Assembly: GCA_017828935.1 (NCBI GenBank)
Contig: JAGAUG010000035.1
Location: 1 to 12,990, forward strand
Direction: 5' to 3'
DNA length: 12,990 bases
Source: Oscillospiraceae bacterium
GTDB taxonomy: Bacteria > Bacillota > Clostridia > Oscillospirales > Ruminococcaceae
Shown: positions 1 to 8,192 of the stretch, piece by piece
Layout of the letters: each line of letters begins with the position of its first letter
Position numbering within the stretch: the stretch's first letter is position 1
Notes under the pieces: model-generated
The model's input: the letters and a program-made list of their open reading frames with translations, nothing else
Databases searched by the model: none
What the model was told of the DNA's origin: nothing
Position numbers and translations under genes: made by a program

Positions 1-14
1 TTTAAAATTTAAAA

Positions 15-1337
15 TTATTTTTTTGTTCTTTCGCGAATAATTAATTTAATAGGAGTTCCGATTAAATTAAAATTTTCTCGAATTTGATTTTCTATATATC
101 TTTGATAAGAAAAATGAAAAAGCTGATAGTCGTTTACAAAACAAACAAAAGTAGGTGGTCTTGAAGAAGCCTGTGTTATATAATATATTTTTAATCGCTT
201 ACCTTTGTCTGTTGGAGGCTGGACTCTATTTGTTGCGTAAGATAAAATTTCGTTGAGTCTTCCTGTTGGAATTCGCTTTGAATGTTGCTCATCAACTTGG
301 TTTATTAACTCAAATAATTTTTGAACTCTTTGGCCTGTTTTGGCTGATATAAATAAAAATGGAGCGTACGACATAAAACTAAAATCATTTTCTAATTTTT
401 TTTGAAATTCGTTCATAGTCTTGTCAGTCTTTTCTATTAGGTCCCATTTGTTTATAGCAACAATACTTGCTTTGCCTTTTTCGTGCGCAAAGCCTGAAAT
501 TTTAGAATCTTGTTCGCTAAAGCCTTCTTGTGCGTCTATTAGCGTTATACATACGTCAGCTCGTTCGACTGCGAGCCAAGATCGAAGTACACTGTAGTGT
601 TCTATATTTTCTTCGATTTTACTTTTTTTTCTGATTCCCGCTGTATCTATTATTAAAAACTTTCCAAATTTATTTTGAATTATCGTATCTGTGGAGTCTC
701 TAGTTGTTCCAGCTATATCAGAGACAATAGCTCTTTCTTGACCGCACATATTATTTACAAGAGAAGACTTTCCGGCGTTAGGCTTTCCAATCACGGCTAC
801 TTTTATAATATTTTCGTCAATATTATTATCTTGATTAAAATCTAAATATTTAAAAACTTCGTCGAGTAAATCACCTGTCCCGTGGCCGTGTATCGACGAA
901 ACTGGTAAAGGGTCACCAAGTCCTAAATTATAAAATTCGTAAAATTCAGGCGGAAGATCTCCAATATTATCACATTTGTTAACACACAAAATAACAGGCG
1001 TTTTTGTTTTTATAATCATCTTAGCAACGTCAATATCTGTTGCAGTAACGCCTGATTTTAGATCTACTAAAAAAATAATAACGTCCGCGTTTTCGATAGC
1101 TATTTGAGCTTGTTTTTTCATTTGGGACAAAATATTATCTTTGGTTTTAGGTTCAATTCCCGCTGTGTCAATCAACATAAATTTTTGATTTTTCCACTCA
1201 CATTCAGAATATATACGATCTCTTGTGATTCCGGGAGAATCATCGACGATAGATAATCTTTTGCCTATCAATTTATTAAACAAAGTTGATTTTCCAACAT
1301 TCGGGCGACCAACAATCGCAACGATTGGTTTAGACAC
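15..1337 (-). CDS. der: Ribosome-associated GTPase Der (EngA), double G-domain
   Basis: Der is a tandem GTPase that acts in late 50S ribosomal subunit assembly in the cytoplasm. The 440-aa product has the expected family length. G domain 1 shows GRPNVGKS at residues 10-17, DTAG at 57-60 and NKCD at 120-123. G domain 2 shows GKPNAGKS at 184-191, DTAG at 231-234 and NKWD at 296-299. A basic C-terminal region from about residue 350 fits the KH-like domain. The start is GTG, preceded by GAGGTG (complement of 1343-1348) five bases upstream, and the protein begins at the usual place just before the first beta strand. It lies downstream of rpmF on the same strand, but a strong terminator separates them, so der probably has its own promoter. 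The only TATAAT there (complement of 1366-1371) lacks a good -35. The stop codon lies 15 bases from the window edge, so the next gene is not visible. Confidence 0.98.
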   Translation of the reverse strand: MSKPIVAIVGRPNVGKSTLFNKLIGKRLSIVDDSPGITRDRIYSECEWKNQKFMLIDTAGIEPKTKDNILSQMKKQAQIAIENADVIIFLVDLKSGVTATDIDVAKMIIKTKTPVILCVNKCDNIGDLPPEFYEFYNLGLGDPLPVSSIHGHGTGDLLDEVFKYLDFNQDNNIDENIIKVAVIGKPNAGKSSLVNNMCGQERAIVSDIAGTTRDSTDTIIQNKFGKFLIIDTAGIRKKSKIEENIEHYSVLRSWLAVERADVCITLIDAQEGFSEQDSKISGFAHEKGKASIVAINKWDLIEKTDKTMNEFQKKLENDFSFMSYAPFLFISAKTGQRVQKLFELINQVDEQHSKRIPTGRLNEILSYATNRVQPPTDKGKRLKIYYITQASSRPPTFVCFVNDYQLFHFSYQRYIENQIRENFNLIGTPIKLIIRERTKK

Positions 1338-1396
1338 AATATCACCTCAAGTATTACAAATATAGATTATATAAATATATTATATAATTCTATAAT

Positions 1397-1427
1397 AAAA
1401 AAAGATTGGGAAAGACTCCCCCAATCT
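1397..1427 (-). terminator. Intrinsic terminator downstream of rpmF
   Basis: Read on the minus strand, AGATTGGG (complement of 1420-1427) and CCCAATCT (complement of 1403-1410) form a perfect 8-bp stem around a 9-nt loop. It is followed at once by an uninterrupted run of seven T (complement of 1397-1403, the first of which closes the stem). It lies about 30 bases after the rpmF stop codon and is the clearest Rho-independent terminator in the window. It should largely isolate rpmF transcription from der. Confidence 0.9.
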
Positions 1428-1455
1428 AATTAAATAATAAAATCTAAATTATAAA

Positions 1456-1638
1456 TTATAAATCAACACTGATTATCTCTTTGCCTTTATAATAACCACA
1501 ATATCCACATACTCTGTGAGGAAGTTTTAATTCTCCACATTGAGTACACCTACTAAGACAAAGAGGTTTTAATTTCCATACATTAGAGCGCCTCTTGTTT
1601 TTTCTAGCTTTAGAGGTTTTTCTTTTTGGAACAGCCAT
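1456..1638 (-). CDS. rpmF: 50S ribosomal protein L32, zinc-binding form
   Basis: L32 is a small protein of the large ribosomal subunit. The 60-aa product starts with the classic MAVPKRKTSKARK and has a basic N-terminal half. A zinc ribbon follows, with Cys pairs at 31/34 (CTQC) and 44/47 (CGYC), so this is the Cys4 zinc-dependent paralogue type; an extra Cys is at 27. The ATG start has a perfect GGAGGTG Shine-Dalgarno (complement of 1645-1651) six bases upstream. In many bacteria a yceD (DUF177) gene precedes rpmF; here it does not. The gene instead has its own consensus promoter (complement of 1728-1756) and its own terminator, so it looks monocistronic. Confidence 0.98.
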   Translation of the reverse strand: MAVPKRKTSKARKNKRRSNVWKLKPLCLSRCTQCGELKLPHRVCGYCGYYKGKEIISVDL

Positions 1639-1727
1639 TCACAACACCTCCGTTAATTAATTTTATTATAACTTAATTAGTTTTATATATTTTCTTAATT
1701 TTTAATTTAAAAAAACAACTATATAGT

Positions 1728-1756
1728 ATTATATTATATTTAGACAGCTTTGTCAA
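1728..1756 (-). promoter_or_regulatory. Perfect sigma-A type promoter of rpmF
   Basis: On the minus strand TTGACA (complement of 1751-1756) and TATAAT (complement of 1728-1733) are separated by exactly 17 bases. Both hexamers match consensus completely. Transcription would start near 1721, giving a leader of roughly 80 nt before the rpmF ATG. This is the best promoter in the window and fits the high expression needed for a ribosomal protein. Confidence 0.9.
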
Positions 1757-1762
1757 TAGATA

Positions 1763-1786
1763 AAACATATAAAATTTTATATGTTT
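1763..1786 (-). terminator. 24-bp perfect palindrome after pgcA, possible weak terminator
   Basis: The sequence reads AAACATATAAAA followed directly by its exact reverse complement, a perfect 24-bp palindrome with no spacer. On the minus strand it lies about 40 bases after the pgcA stop codon and ends in GTTTTATC, so it could fold into a stem with a small AATT loop and a short U stretch, acting as a weak terminator for pgcA. It also ends only six bases upstream of the rpmF -35 hexamer, so an operator or promoter-insulating role is an alternative. The near-total A/T content lowers confidence. Confidence 0.4.
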
Positions 1787-1826
1787 AAATTATATATTTT
1801 AAAAATTATTTTTTATAGACGAGCTA

Positions 1827-3545
1827 TTATTGGGAATTAAGAGTTTTTGAAAAATAATTTCTGAGCTCAGCTATGATATTTTGAGCGTCTTTTTGATTAA
1901 GACCTTGAGCTGAATAATATATTTTAAGTTTTGGTTCTGTTCCAGAAGGTCTGATTACAACGCCATTGTTGCCTTCTAATAAAAATTTAATAACGTTAGA
2001 CTTAGGTAAGTTAATTTTTTCTACAGATCCATTTGAATTAATTTTAACAGACTTATTATAATCAAAAAATTCAATAATTTTTTTGTTTATAATTTCTTTT
2101 GGAGGGTTGTTTATAAAATCAGTCATAATTTTTTGCATTTTTTCAAATCCAGCACTTCCAGCAAATTCAAAGCTATCTAAATAAGTCTCATAATAACCAT
2201 ATTTTTTATATAGCTCTTCTAAAACTTCAAAAAGATTTTTATTTTGATTTTTATAATAAGCTGCCATTTCGCAAATAAGCAAAGACGCGTTTACGCCGTC
2301 TTTGTCTCTTACATAAGGCCCTGTTAAGTATCCGTAGCTTTCTTCGAAGCCCAATATATATCTGTCTTGTTCAGATTTTTGTTCTAAATATCCGATTTGT
2401 TCGCCAATAAATTTAAATCCAGTTAAAACGTCTATTACTTCAACGTCGTAGTTTTTAGCTATCGGGTAAAGCATCTGTGTCGTTACGATTGTTTTTATAG
2501 CTACTGGGTTTTTAGGCATCGTATTATTTTTAATTTTATTATTACAAATATAATCAAATAATAATATTCCGACTTGATTGCCGTTTAAAAGCTGATAATT
2601 TTTATTATTTAAAACAGCAATTCCAACTCTATCGCAATCTGGATCTGTCGCAATTAGCAAATCAGCGTTGATTTTTTTAGATAAATTAATTCCAACTTCT
2701 AGAGCTTCTTTTATTTCAGGGTTAGGATATGGACAAGTTGGAAAGTTTCCGTCTGGTTTTTCTTGCTCAGGAACAACCGTTAGATCTAAAAATCCGTTAG
2801 ATTTTAAAATATTAGTTACACAAAACAAACCAGCGCCGTTGAGCGGCGTATAAACTATTTTTAGATTTTCTTTTCCGCTCATCTGTTTGTTTATAGCCTG
2901 AGACGAGACAGCGTCAAGATAATTTTTAATAGTCTTGTCTGAAATATAATTAATATTATTTTTTTGAATTTCTGTTTCGAAACTGTTATAAATTACGTTA
3001 TTAAAAATATCTATTTTTTGAATTTCCAAAAAAACTTTATTAGCCATATCAAGAGTAATCTGACATCCGTCGTCTCCGTAGACTTTATAGCCGTTATATT
3101 TTGCTGGGTTGTGGCTAGCCGTAACAACAACACCGGCGCTACAACCAAGATCTCTTATTGCGAAAGAAAGCGCTGGCGTAGGCATCAAATCTTTAAATAT
3201 ATAAACTTTAATTTTGTTGGCAGCGAAAACACAAGCAGCAGTTTTAGCAAATTCATCTGACTTGATCCGGCTATCAAAAGCGATCGCAATCGAAGGATTT
3301 TTATAATTATTATTTAAATAATTAGCAAGGCCTTGAGATATTTTTCTAACAGTATAGATATTTATTCTGTTAGTTCCTGCGCCAATAACTCCTCGAAGTC
3401 CGCCAGTTCCGAACTCTATATCTTTATAAAATCTGTCTTCGATTTCTAAAAAATTATTTTTAATTTCTTGTAGTTCTTTAATAACATCGTTGTCTTCTAT
3501 AGCTTTTTGACACCAAAGTTCATACGATTTTTTTATATCTTTCAT
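1827..3545 (-). CDS. pgcA: Alpha-D-phosphohexomutase (phosphoglucomutase/phosphomannomutase)
   Basis: This enzyme interconverts hexose 1-phosphate and 6-phosphate (glucose and/or mannose) through a phosphoserine intermediate, feeding UDP-glucose, cell-envelope polysaccharide and storage-sugar synthesis in the cytosol. The 572-aa length fits the long bacterial PgcA / eukaryotic PGM2-like branch. Signatures run in order. FGTGGLRG is at residues 45-52 and the catalytic loop TASHNP at 142-147 has active Ser144. The Mg-binding loop DPDCDR is at 300-305, the sugar-recognition loop GFEESYGY at 398-405, and the phosphate-binding loop RPSGTEPKLKIYY at 532-544. All key residues are intact. The ATG has AGGAGGT (complement of 3556-3562) ten bases upstream. 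It is transcribed away from secA from its own promoter (complement of 3615-3643). Glucose versus mannose preference cannot be read from the sequence. Confidence 0.96.
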   Translation of the reverse strand: MKDIKKSYELWCQKAIEDNDVIKELQEIKNNFLEIEDRFYKDIEFGTGGLRGVIGAGTNRINIYTVRKISQGLANYLNNNYKNPSIAIAFDSRIKSDEFAKTAACVFAANKIKVYIFKDLMPTPALSFAIRDLGCSAGVVVTASHNPAKYNGYKVYGDDGCQITLDMANKVFLEIQKIDIFNNVIYNSFETEIQKNNINYISDKTIKNYLDAVSSQAINKQMSGKENLKIVYTPLNGAGLFCVTNILKSNGFLDLTVVPEQEKPDGNFPTCPYPNPEIKEALEVGINLSKKINADLLIATDPDCDRVGIAVLNNKNYQLLNGNQVGILLFDYICNNKIKNNTMPKNPVAIKTIVTTQMLYPIAKNYDVEVIDVLTGFKFIGEQIGYLEQKSEQDRYILGFEESYGYLTGPYVRDKDGVNASLLICEMAAYYKNQNKNLFEVLEELYKKYGYYETYLDSFEFAGSAGFEKMQKIMTDFINNPPKEIINKKIIEFFDYNKSVKINSNGSVEKINLPKSNVIKFLLEGNNGVVIRPSGTEPKLKIYYSAQGLNQKDAQNIIAELRNYFSKTLNSQ

Positions 3546-3614
3546 CTACTGATTTACCTCCTGTTAATAAATAAAAATTAAATAAAATTAGAATTTTTGA
3601 TATTTTATAATATT

Positions 3615-3643
3615 ATTATAAATCATTTTAAGAAAAAATTCAA
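3615..3643 (-). promoter_or_regulatory. Probable pgcA promoter
   Basis: On the minus strand TTGAAT (complement of 3638-3643) and TATAAT (complement of 3615-3620) are 17 bases apart. The -10 is perfect and the -35 matches four of six consensus positions. A start near 3608 would give a leader of about 60 nt before the pgcA ATG. The region is very AT-rich, so chance matches are possible, but the spacing and position are right. Confidence 0.65.
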
Positions 3644-3680
3644 ATTTTGATTTTGAAATTATTAAAATTATTTAGAAAAT

Positions 3681-3741
3681 AAAAAAAAATAAAAAAATAA
3701 TTAGTAATTAAATTGACAAGGCTGATTAAATGAGATAAAAT
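3681..3741 (+). promoter_or_regulatory. secA promoter with upstream A-tracts
   Basis: TTGACA at 3713-3718 and TAAAAT at 3736-3741 are separated by 17 bases, giving a perfect -35 and a five-of-six -10. Two A-tracts at about 3681-3697 lie upstream of the -35 and could act as an UP-like element. Transcription would begin near 3748, leaving a leader of roughly 90 nt before secA. This is the only good plus-strand promoter I find before rpmE, so it probably drives all five genes from secA to the small Cys-rich protein. Confidence 0.8.
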
Positions 3742-3835
3742 ATATATATAAGAAAAATTAAAGATAATCCAAAATGTAATGTAATAAATATATTACGAGA
3801 GTTAAGCTAAATAAAGAAAGGTCGGTTAAATAAAA

Positions 3836-6643
3836 ATGAATATTTTAAAAGCTTTATTTGGTTCTTATTCAAAAAGAGAACTAAAGAGAATATATCCAAT
3901 AAAAGACAAAGTGCTTGCGTTAGAAAATAAATATCTAAACATGTCTGACGATGAGCTTAGAGAGATGACAAATAAACTTAAAGAAAGATTAGCTTCGGGC
4001 GAAACTTTAGATGATATATTGCCGGATGCTTTTGCAGTTTGTGTTGAAGCAGCTGATCGTGTTTTGGGGATGAGACCCTTCCCGGTTCAAATCGTAGGCG
4101 GAATTGTCTTACACCAGGGTCGAATATCGGAAATGAAAACTGGTGAAGGAAAGACCTTGGTTGCTACGTTGCCAGCTTATCTTAACGCTCTTAGCGGTAA
4201 GGGAGTTCATATAGTTACGGTTAACGATTATTTGGCTAAGCGTGACTGCGAACAGATGGGAAAAGTATATAGATTTTTAGGTCTTAGTGTTGATGTTATA
4301 GTCCACGGAAAAAATAACAGACAAAGAAGACAAGCTTACGCGGCTGATATAACTTACGGAACAAATAATGAATTTGGATTTGATTATCTAAGAGATAACA
4401 TGGTTTCTTCAGAAAGCTCAATGGTTCAAAGAGGTCATAATTTCGCGATTGTCGACGAAGTTGACTCGATTTTAATAGACGAAGCTAGGACTCCGCTTAT
4501 TATTTCTGGCGAGGGAGATAAGTCGACAGATATGTATAAATTAGCGGACAATTTTGTAAAAACTTTAAAATGTATCAAAGTTACTGAGCTAGACGACAAA
4601 GAAGATAACGACTATATGGATGGAGATTATATTGTCGACGAAAAAGCTAAGACAGCTACGTTAACAAAAGACGGCGTTAAAAAAGCCGAGCAATTTTTTA
4701 ATATCGAAAATCTAATGGATATAGAAAATATGACGCTTCAACATCATATTAATCAGGCTGTTAAGGCTCACGGCATCATGATAAAAGATATTGACTATGT
4801 TGTTAAAGACGGCGAAGTTATTATTGTAGACGAATTTACAGGCAGGTTGATGCAAGGTCGAAGATATAACGAAGGGCTTCATCAGGCAATCGAAGCTAAA
4901 GAAAACGTAGAAGTTCAAAGAGAATCAAAAACTTTAGCGACAATAACTTTTCAAAATTATTTTAGATTATATAATAAATTATCTGGGATGACAGGAACAG
5001 CCCTAACAGAAGAAGACGAATTTAGACATATTTATAAATTAGATGTTATAGAAATCCCGACTAATAAGCCTGTTATAAGAGTTGATTATCACGATACAGT
5101 TTATAAAACTCAACGAGGTAAGTACAACGCCGTTATCGAAAAAATTGTTGAGTGTAATAAGCGCGGGCAGCCAGTATTAGTTGGTACGATATCGATCGAT
5201 AAATCAGAGATGCTAAGTTCGCTTTTAAAAAAACGAGGAGTAAAACACAACGTTTTAAACGCTAAATACCACGAAAAAGAGGCCGAGATTATAGCGCAAG
5301 CTGGAAAGTTCGGAGCAGTTACGATAGCGACGAATATGGCTGGTAGAGGAACGGATATTATGCTTGGAGGTAACGCAGAGTATTTAGCTAAGCATGATAT
5401 GAAGAAGCGCAACATAGACGAAGAAATAATAAACCAAGCAACAGGATTTTCTGAGACTGATGACGAAGAAATTATCGAAGCTAGAAAGCTTTATCAAGCT
5501 CTATTAAGTAAATATAAATTAGATTTAAAAACAGAAGCTCAAAAAGTTAGAGATGCTGGCGGATTGTTTATAATTGGAACCGAGAGACATGAATCTAGAA
5601 GAATCGACAATCAGCTTCGGGGAAGATCGGGAAGACAAGGAGACCCAGGAGCAACAAGATTTTATTTATCGCCAGAAGACGACTTGCTTAGGTTGTTTGG
5701 CGGAGACCGGATGAAATCAATAATGGATACTTTTGGATTCGATGAAGATACTCCAGTTGAAGAAAAGATGCTTAGTAGGACTATTGAAGCGGCCCAGAAA
5801 AAAGTTGAAGGTAGAAACTTTGGTATTAGAAAAAATGTTTTGCAATTTGACGACGTTATGAATCGCCAAAGAGAGCTTATTTACGATCAAAGATCTAAAG
5901 TTTTAGCTGGAGAAAACGTTAGCGAAAGTATCCAACAGATGATAATAGACGTTATAAACGAGGCTGTTAGCTTATACTTACCTGAAGAAGATAACAAAGA
6001 GAACTGGAATATAATTGGTCTTAAAGATTATTTCTTGGGGTGGGTTACTGACGACGAAGATTTAATATATACTCCAGAAGAATTAGAGCTACTCGAAAAA
6101 ACAGATATTATTAATTTTTTAACAGATAAAGCGAAGTCTAGATATCAAGAAAAAGAAAGTGAGATAGGCTCGGAGTTGTTAAGAGAGCTTGAGAGGACGG
6201 CTTTATTAAAACAAGTTGATAGTTTTTGGATGGATCATATTGACGCGATGGCTGAGCTCAAGAGGGGGATCTATCTTAGATCTTACGCCCAAAGAGATCC
6301 GGTTGTTGAATATCGTTTAGAAGGCTTTGAAATGTTTGATCAGATGATCAAGTCAATTAAAGAAAACACTGTGAAGACGTTATTGATGGTTCATGTAAAA
6401 CCTGAAGCTCAAGTAAGAATACTAAGTTCAGATAAAGACTTAAAAGACTTAGAATTATTAAAAAATCAAGCTTCTGTTATTGTTGCTCCGTCTGTAATAG
6501 AGACAGATATGAAAAATATTGTCGAATCTCACGGAGACGAGAAAATTGATACGGCTACAGTAAGAGACGAAGATAAAGTAGGTAGAAATGAGCTATGCCC
6601 TTGCGGTAGCGGAAAGAAATATAAACATTGCTGTGGTAAATAA
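3836..6643 (+). CDS. secA: Preprotein translocase ATPase SecA
   Basis: SecA is the motor that pushes unfolded preproteins through the SecYEG channel at the cytoplasmic membrane. The 935-aa product is a full-length family member. The N-terminus (MNILKALFGSYSKRELKRI) is typical. Walker A KTGEGKT is at residues 101-107 and Walker B DEVD at 207-210, within a stretch continuing to DEARTPLIISG. The second nucleotide-binding fold carries GRGTDI and the arginine-rich stretch LRGRSGRQGDPG. The C-terminus is an intact SEC-C zinc tail with Cys921, Cys923 and Cys932/Cys933 (CPCGSGKKYKHCC), the site that binds SecB and/or ribosomes in well-studied SecAs. The best upstream purine block is GAAAGG at 3816-3821, 14 bases from the ATG, which is longer than usual; the start is supported mainly by homology. 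The next gene follows after 30 bases, so they are probably cotranscribed. Confidence 0.98.
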   Translation: MNILKALFGSYSKRELKRIYPIKDKVLALENKYLNMSDDELREMTNKLKERLASGETLDDILPDAFAVCVEAADRVLGMRPFPVQIVGGIVLHQGRISEMKTGEGKTLVATLPAYLNALSGKGVHIVTVNDYLAKRDCEQMGKVYRFLGLSVDVIVHGKNNRQRRQAYAADITYGTNNEFGFDYLRDNMVSSESSMVQRGHNFAIVDEVDSILIDEARTPLIISGEGDKSTDMYKLADNFVKTLKCIKVTELDDKEDNDYMDGDYIVDEKAKTATLTKDGVKKAEQFFNIENLMDIENMTLQHHINQAVKAHGIMIKDIDYVVKDGEVIIVDEFTGRLMQGRRYNEGLHQAIEAKENVEVQRESKTLATITFQNYFRLYNKLSGMTGTALTEEDEFRHIYKLDVIEIPTNKPVIRVDYHDTVYKTQRGKYNAVIEKIVECNKRGQPVLVGTISIDKSEMLSSLLKKRGVKHNVLNAKYHEKEAEIIAQAGKFGAVTIATNMAGRGTDIMLGGNAEYLAKHDMKKRNIDEEIINQATGFSETDDEEIIEARKLYQALLSKYKLDLKTEAQKVRDAGGLFIIGTERHESRRIDNQLRGRSGRQGDPGATRFYLSPEDDLLRLFGGDRMKSIMDTFGFDEDTPVEEKMLSRTIEAAQKKVEGRNFGIRKNVLQFDDVMNRQRELIYDQRSKVLAGENVSESIQQMIIDVINEAVSLYLPEEDNKENWNIIGLKDYFLGWVTDDEDLIYTPEELELLEKTDIINFLTDKAKSRYQEKESEIGSELLRELERTALLKQVDSFWMDHIDAMAELKRGIYLRSYAQRDPVVEYRLEGFEMFDQMIKSIKENTVKTLLMVHVKPEAQVRILSSDKDLKDLELLKNQASVIVAPSVIETDMKNIVESHGDEKIDTATVRDEDKVGRNELCPCGSGKKYKHCCGK

Positions 6644-6673
6644 CAAGAAATTATTGATAGTTTAGGTGGTAAT

Positions 6674-7363
6674 ATGAATTTTGATAATATACCAGAAATT
6701 TACGGGACTTTAAGAAAAGGTTTTTTACAAGTTCCAGAAGAAATAAATAAAGTTTCTGGAATCAGAATATTTGGAAAGTTAATAAAGTCTGTAGCTTTTA
6801 CAACGGACGTTGCAATAATAAGAAATATTAACTCAGATGCGATTATTGCGGTTTATCCGTTTACTCCTCAACCTGTTATAACTCAATCTATTATCGAAGC
6901 TTCTGAAGTTCCGGTTTTTTGTGGAATAGGCGGTTCGATTACTTCAGAAATAGACAGAGTTTTAAGATTAGCGACTTATACTGAGTTTCAAGGAGCAATC
7001 GGAGTTGTTGTTAATACAGCGATTTCTAACAAGATAGTTAGTGAACTTTCAAAAAGAGTTGATATTCCTGTTGTTGTTACTGTTGTATCTGGAGACGAAA
7101 ACTTAGAAGCGAGAGTTAACTCTGGAGCGTCTATTTTAAACGTCTCAGCAGCCGATAAAACGCCGTTTGTTGTCGATAAAATAAAAAAAATATCTAAAGA
7201 TATAATTGTTATGGCAACAGGAGGGCCGTCTTCTCAATCTATTATAGATACAGTTAACGCTGGCGCTAACGCTATAACTTGGACTCCTCCAACAGGAGCG
7301 CAACTTTTGAAGACTATTATGACTGAACAAAGACTGAAATTACCAAAGAAGTCTGATATTTAA
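6674..7363 (+). CDS. Conserved TIM-barrel protein of unknown function
   Basis: The 229-aa protein has alternating short hydrophobic strands and amphipathic helices consistent with a (beta/alpha)8 barrel. Strand-like segments include DAIIAVYPF (55-63), VPVFCGIGG (79-87), GAIGVVVN (107-114), IPVVVTVVSG (131-140), ASILNVSA (152-159) and IIVMATGG (177-184). The ATGGPS motif at 181-186 resembles the phosphate-binding Gly loop near the end of many TIM barrels. No signal peptide or membrane segment is present. From memory, similar proteins in clostridia carry the vague label 'hydrolase', but I see no decisive catalytic signature and assign no reaction. The ATG has AGGTGG at 6664-6669 four bases upstream. 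It lies between secA and rlmB with short gaps, which suggests cotranscription but not a specific role. Confidence 0.85.
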   Translation: MNFDNIPEIYGTLRKGFLQVPEEINKVSGIRIFGKLIKSVAFTTDVAIIRNINSDAIIAVYPFTPQPVITQSIIEASEVPVFCGIGGSITSEIDRVLRLATYTEFQGAIGVVVNTAISNKIVSELSKRVDIPVVVTVVSGDENLEARVNSGASILNVSAADKTPFVVDKIKKISKDIIVMATGGPSSQSIIDTVNAGANAITWTPPTGAQLLKTIMTEQRLKLPKKSDI

Positions 7364-7398
7364 AATAATATATAAAAATTTAAGGAATGATATAGTTT

Positions 7399-8142
7399 TT
7401 GAATAATAATAATATTAATATTATTTATGGTAGGATACCAGTTTTAGAGTTGTTAAAATCTGATCAGCCAGTAGATAAAATTTTAATTGCTGATTCAGAA
7501 AATAAAGGCAGTATTTTAAAAATTATTGCTATTGCTAAAGAAAAAAATATTATAATAAAAAAAGTTTCTAAATCAAGGTTAGATGCTCTTTCTTTTAATT
7601 CTAATCATCAAAATATAATAGCGTTTGTTGCCGCTTATAAATATAGCGATTTAGACGATATTTTTGATTTAGCTAAATCAAGAAATCAAGAGCCTTTTAT
7701 TATTATATTAGACGAAATAGAAGATCCTCACAATATGGGAGCTATTATAAGAACTGCTGAAGTTGCTGGAGCTCATGGTGTAATAATTCCTAGTCGAAGA
7801 AGCGCAAGCCTTTCGCCGGTTGTTATGAAAATATCGGCGGGTGGCGCTGCTAAGATACCTGTTGTTAGAGTTGTTAATCTAAATAATATTATAAAAGAGC
7901 TAAAAGAAAAGAATATCTGGGTATATTGTCTAGAATCAGACGGAAAAAATTGGACGAAATTTGATTATAAGGGTCCAATAGCTGTTGTTGTTGGTTCAGA
8001 AGGTAACGGAGTTAGTCAGCTTGTTAAAAAAAATAGTGATTTTATTGTTTCGTTGCCGGTTCTTGGGACTATAAATTCTCTTAATGCGTCGGTTGCGGCT
8101 GGAGTCTTTATGTACGAAGTAGTTAGACAGAGAAATATATAA
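7399..8142 (+). CDS. rlmB: SpoU/TrmH-family RNA 2'-O-ribose methyltransferase, RlmB-like
   Basis: This family uses S-adenosylmethionine to methylate a ribose 2'-OH; the RlmB branch modifies a guanosine in the peptidyl-transferase region of 23S rRNA. The 247-aa product has the short N-terminal substrate-binding domain (IIYGRIPVLELL at 8-19) and the SPOUT trefoil-knot motifs. Motif 1 is DEIEDPHNMGAIIRTAE at 105-121 with Asn112 and Arg118. Motif 2 is VVGSEGNGVS at 197-206. Motif 3 is LGTINSLNASVA at 222-233. The start is TTG: no in-frame ATG precedes the conserved IYGR segment, and a weak AAGGA at 7382-7386 lies about 12 bases upstream. The exact target (RlmB versus another TrmH paralogue) is inferred from length and domain layout. 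The usual cysS-mrnC neighbours of firmicute rlmB are absent here. Confidence 0.93.
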   Translation: MNNNNINIIYGRIPVLELLKSDQPVDKILIADSENKGSILKIIAIAKEKNIIIKKVSKSRLDALSFNSNHQNIIAFVAAYKYSDLDDIFDLAKSRNQEPFIIILDEIEDPHNMGAIIRTAEVAGAHGVIIPSRRSASLSPVVMKISAGGAAKIPVVRVVNLNNIIKELKEKNIWVYCLESDGKNWTKFDYKGPIAVVVGSEGNGVSQLVKKNSDFIVSLPVLGTINSLNASVAAGVFMYEVVRQRNI

Positions 8143-8192
8143 AATTTTATAAAATATATTTTGTTGATAGTGATACTAGGGGGAGGTTATTT

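Larger units (their letters stand above)
3546..3835. other. AT-rich divergent intergenic region between pgcA and secA
   Basis: This 290-bp stretch contains no credible gene. It holds the leftward pgcA promoter, the rightward secA promoter and the two leaders. Near the secA end there is a short direct repeat (TGTAATGTAAT at about 3775-3785) and a weak GTAAT...ATTAC stem. I see no riboswitch-like or GC-rich structured segment. Confidence 0.6.

Noticed and set aside
1366..1394. Possible der promoter on the minus strand (TATAAT with TATAGA 17 bases upstream)
   Set aside because: The -35 matches only three of six positions and TATAAT-like strings are common in this A/T-rich gap. A der promoter is expected but this one is not convincing.
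2964..3260. 98-codon open frame on the plus strand opposite pgcA
   Set aside because: It lies wholly antisense to well-conserved pgcA sequence, has no ribosome binding site and resembles no protein I know.
5110..5415. 101-codon open frame on the minus strand opposite secA
   Set aside because: It is the complement of conserved SecA motor-domain sequence; its hydrophobic look follows from the reverse reading of charged codons.
8138..8151. 14-bp A/T palindrome at the rlmB stop codon as a terminator
   Set aside because: All A/T, no T run after it, and the next gene follows closely with a strong ribosome binding site; probably chance.
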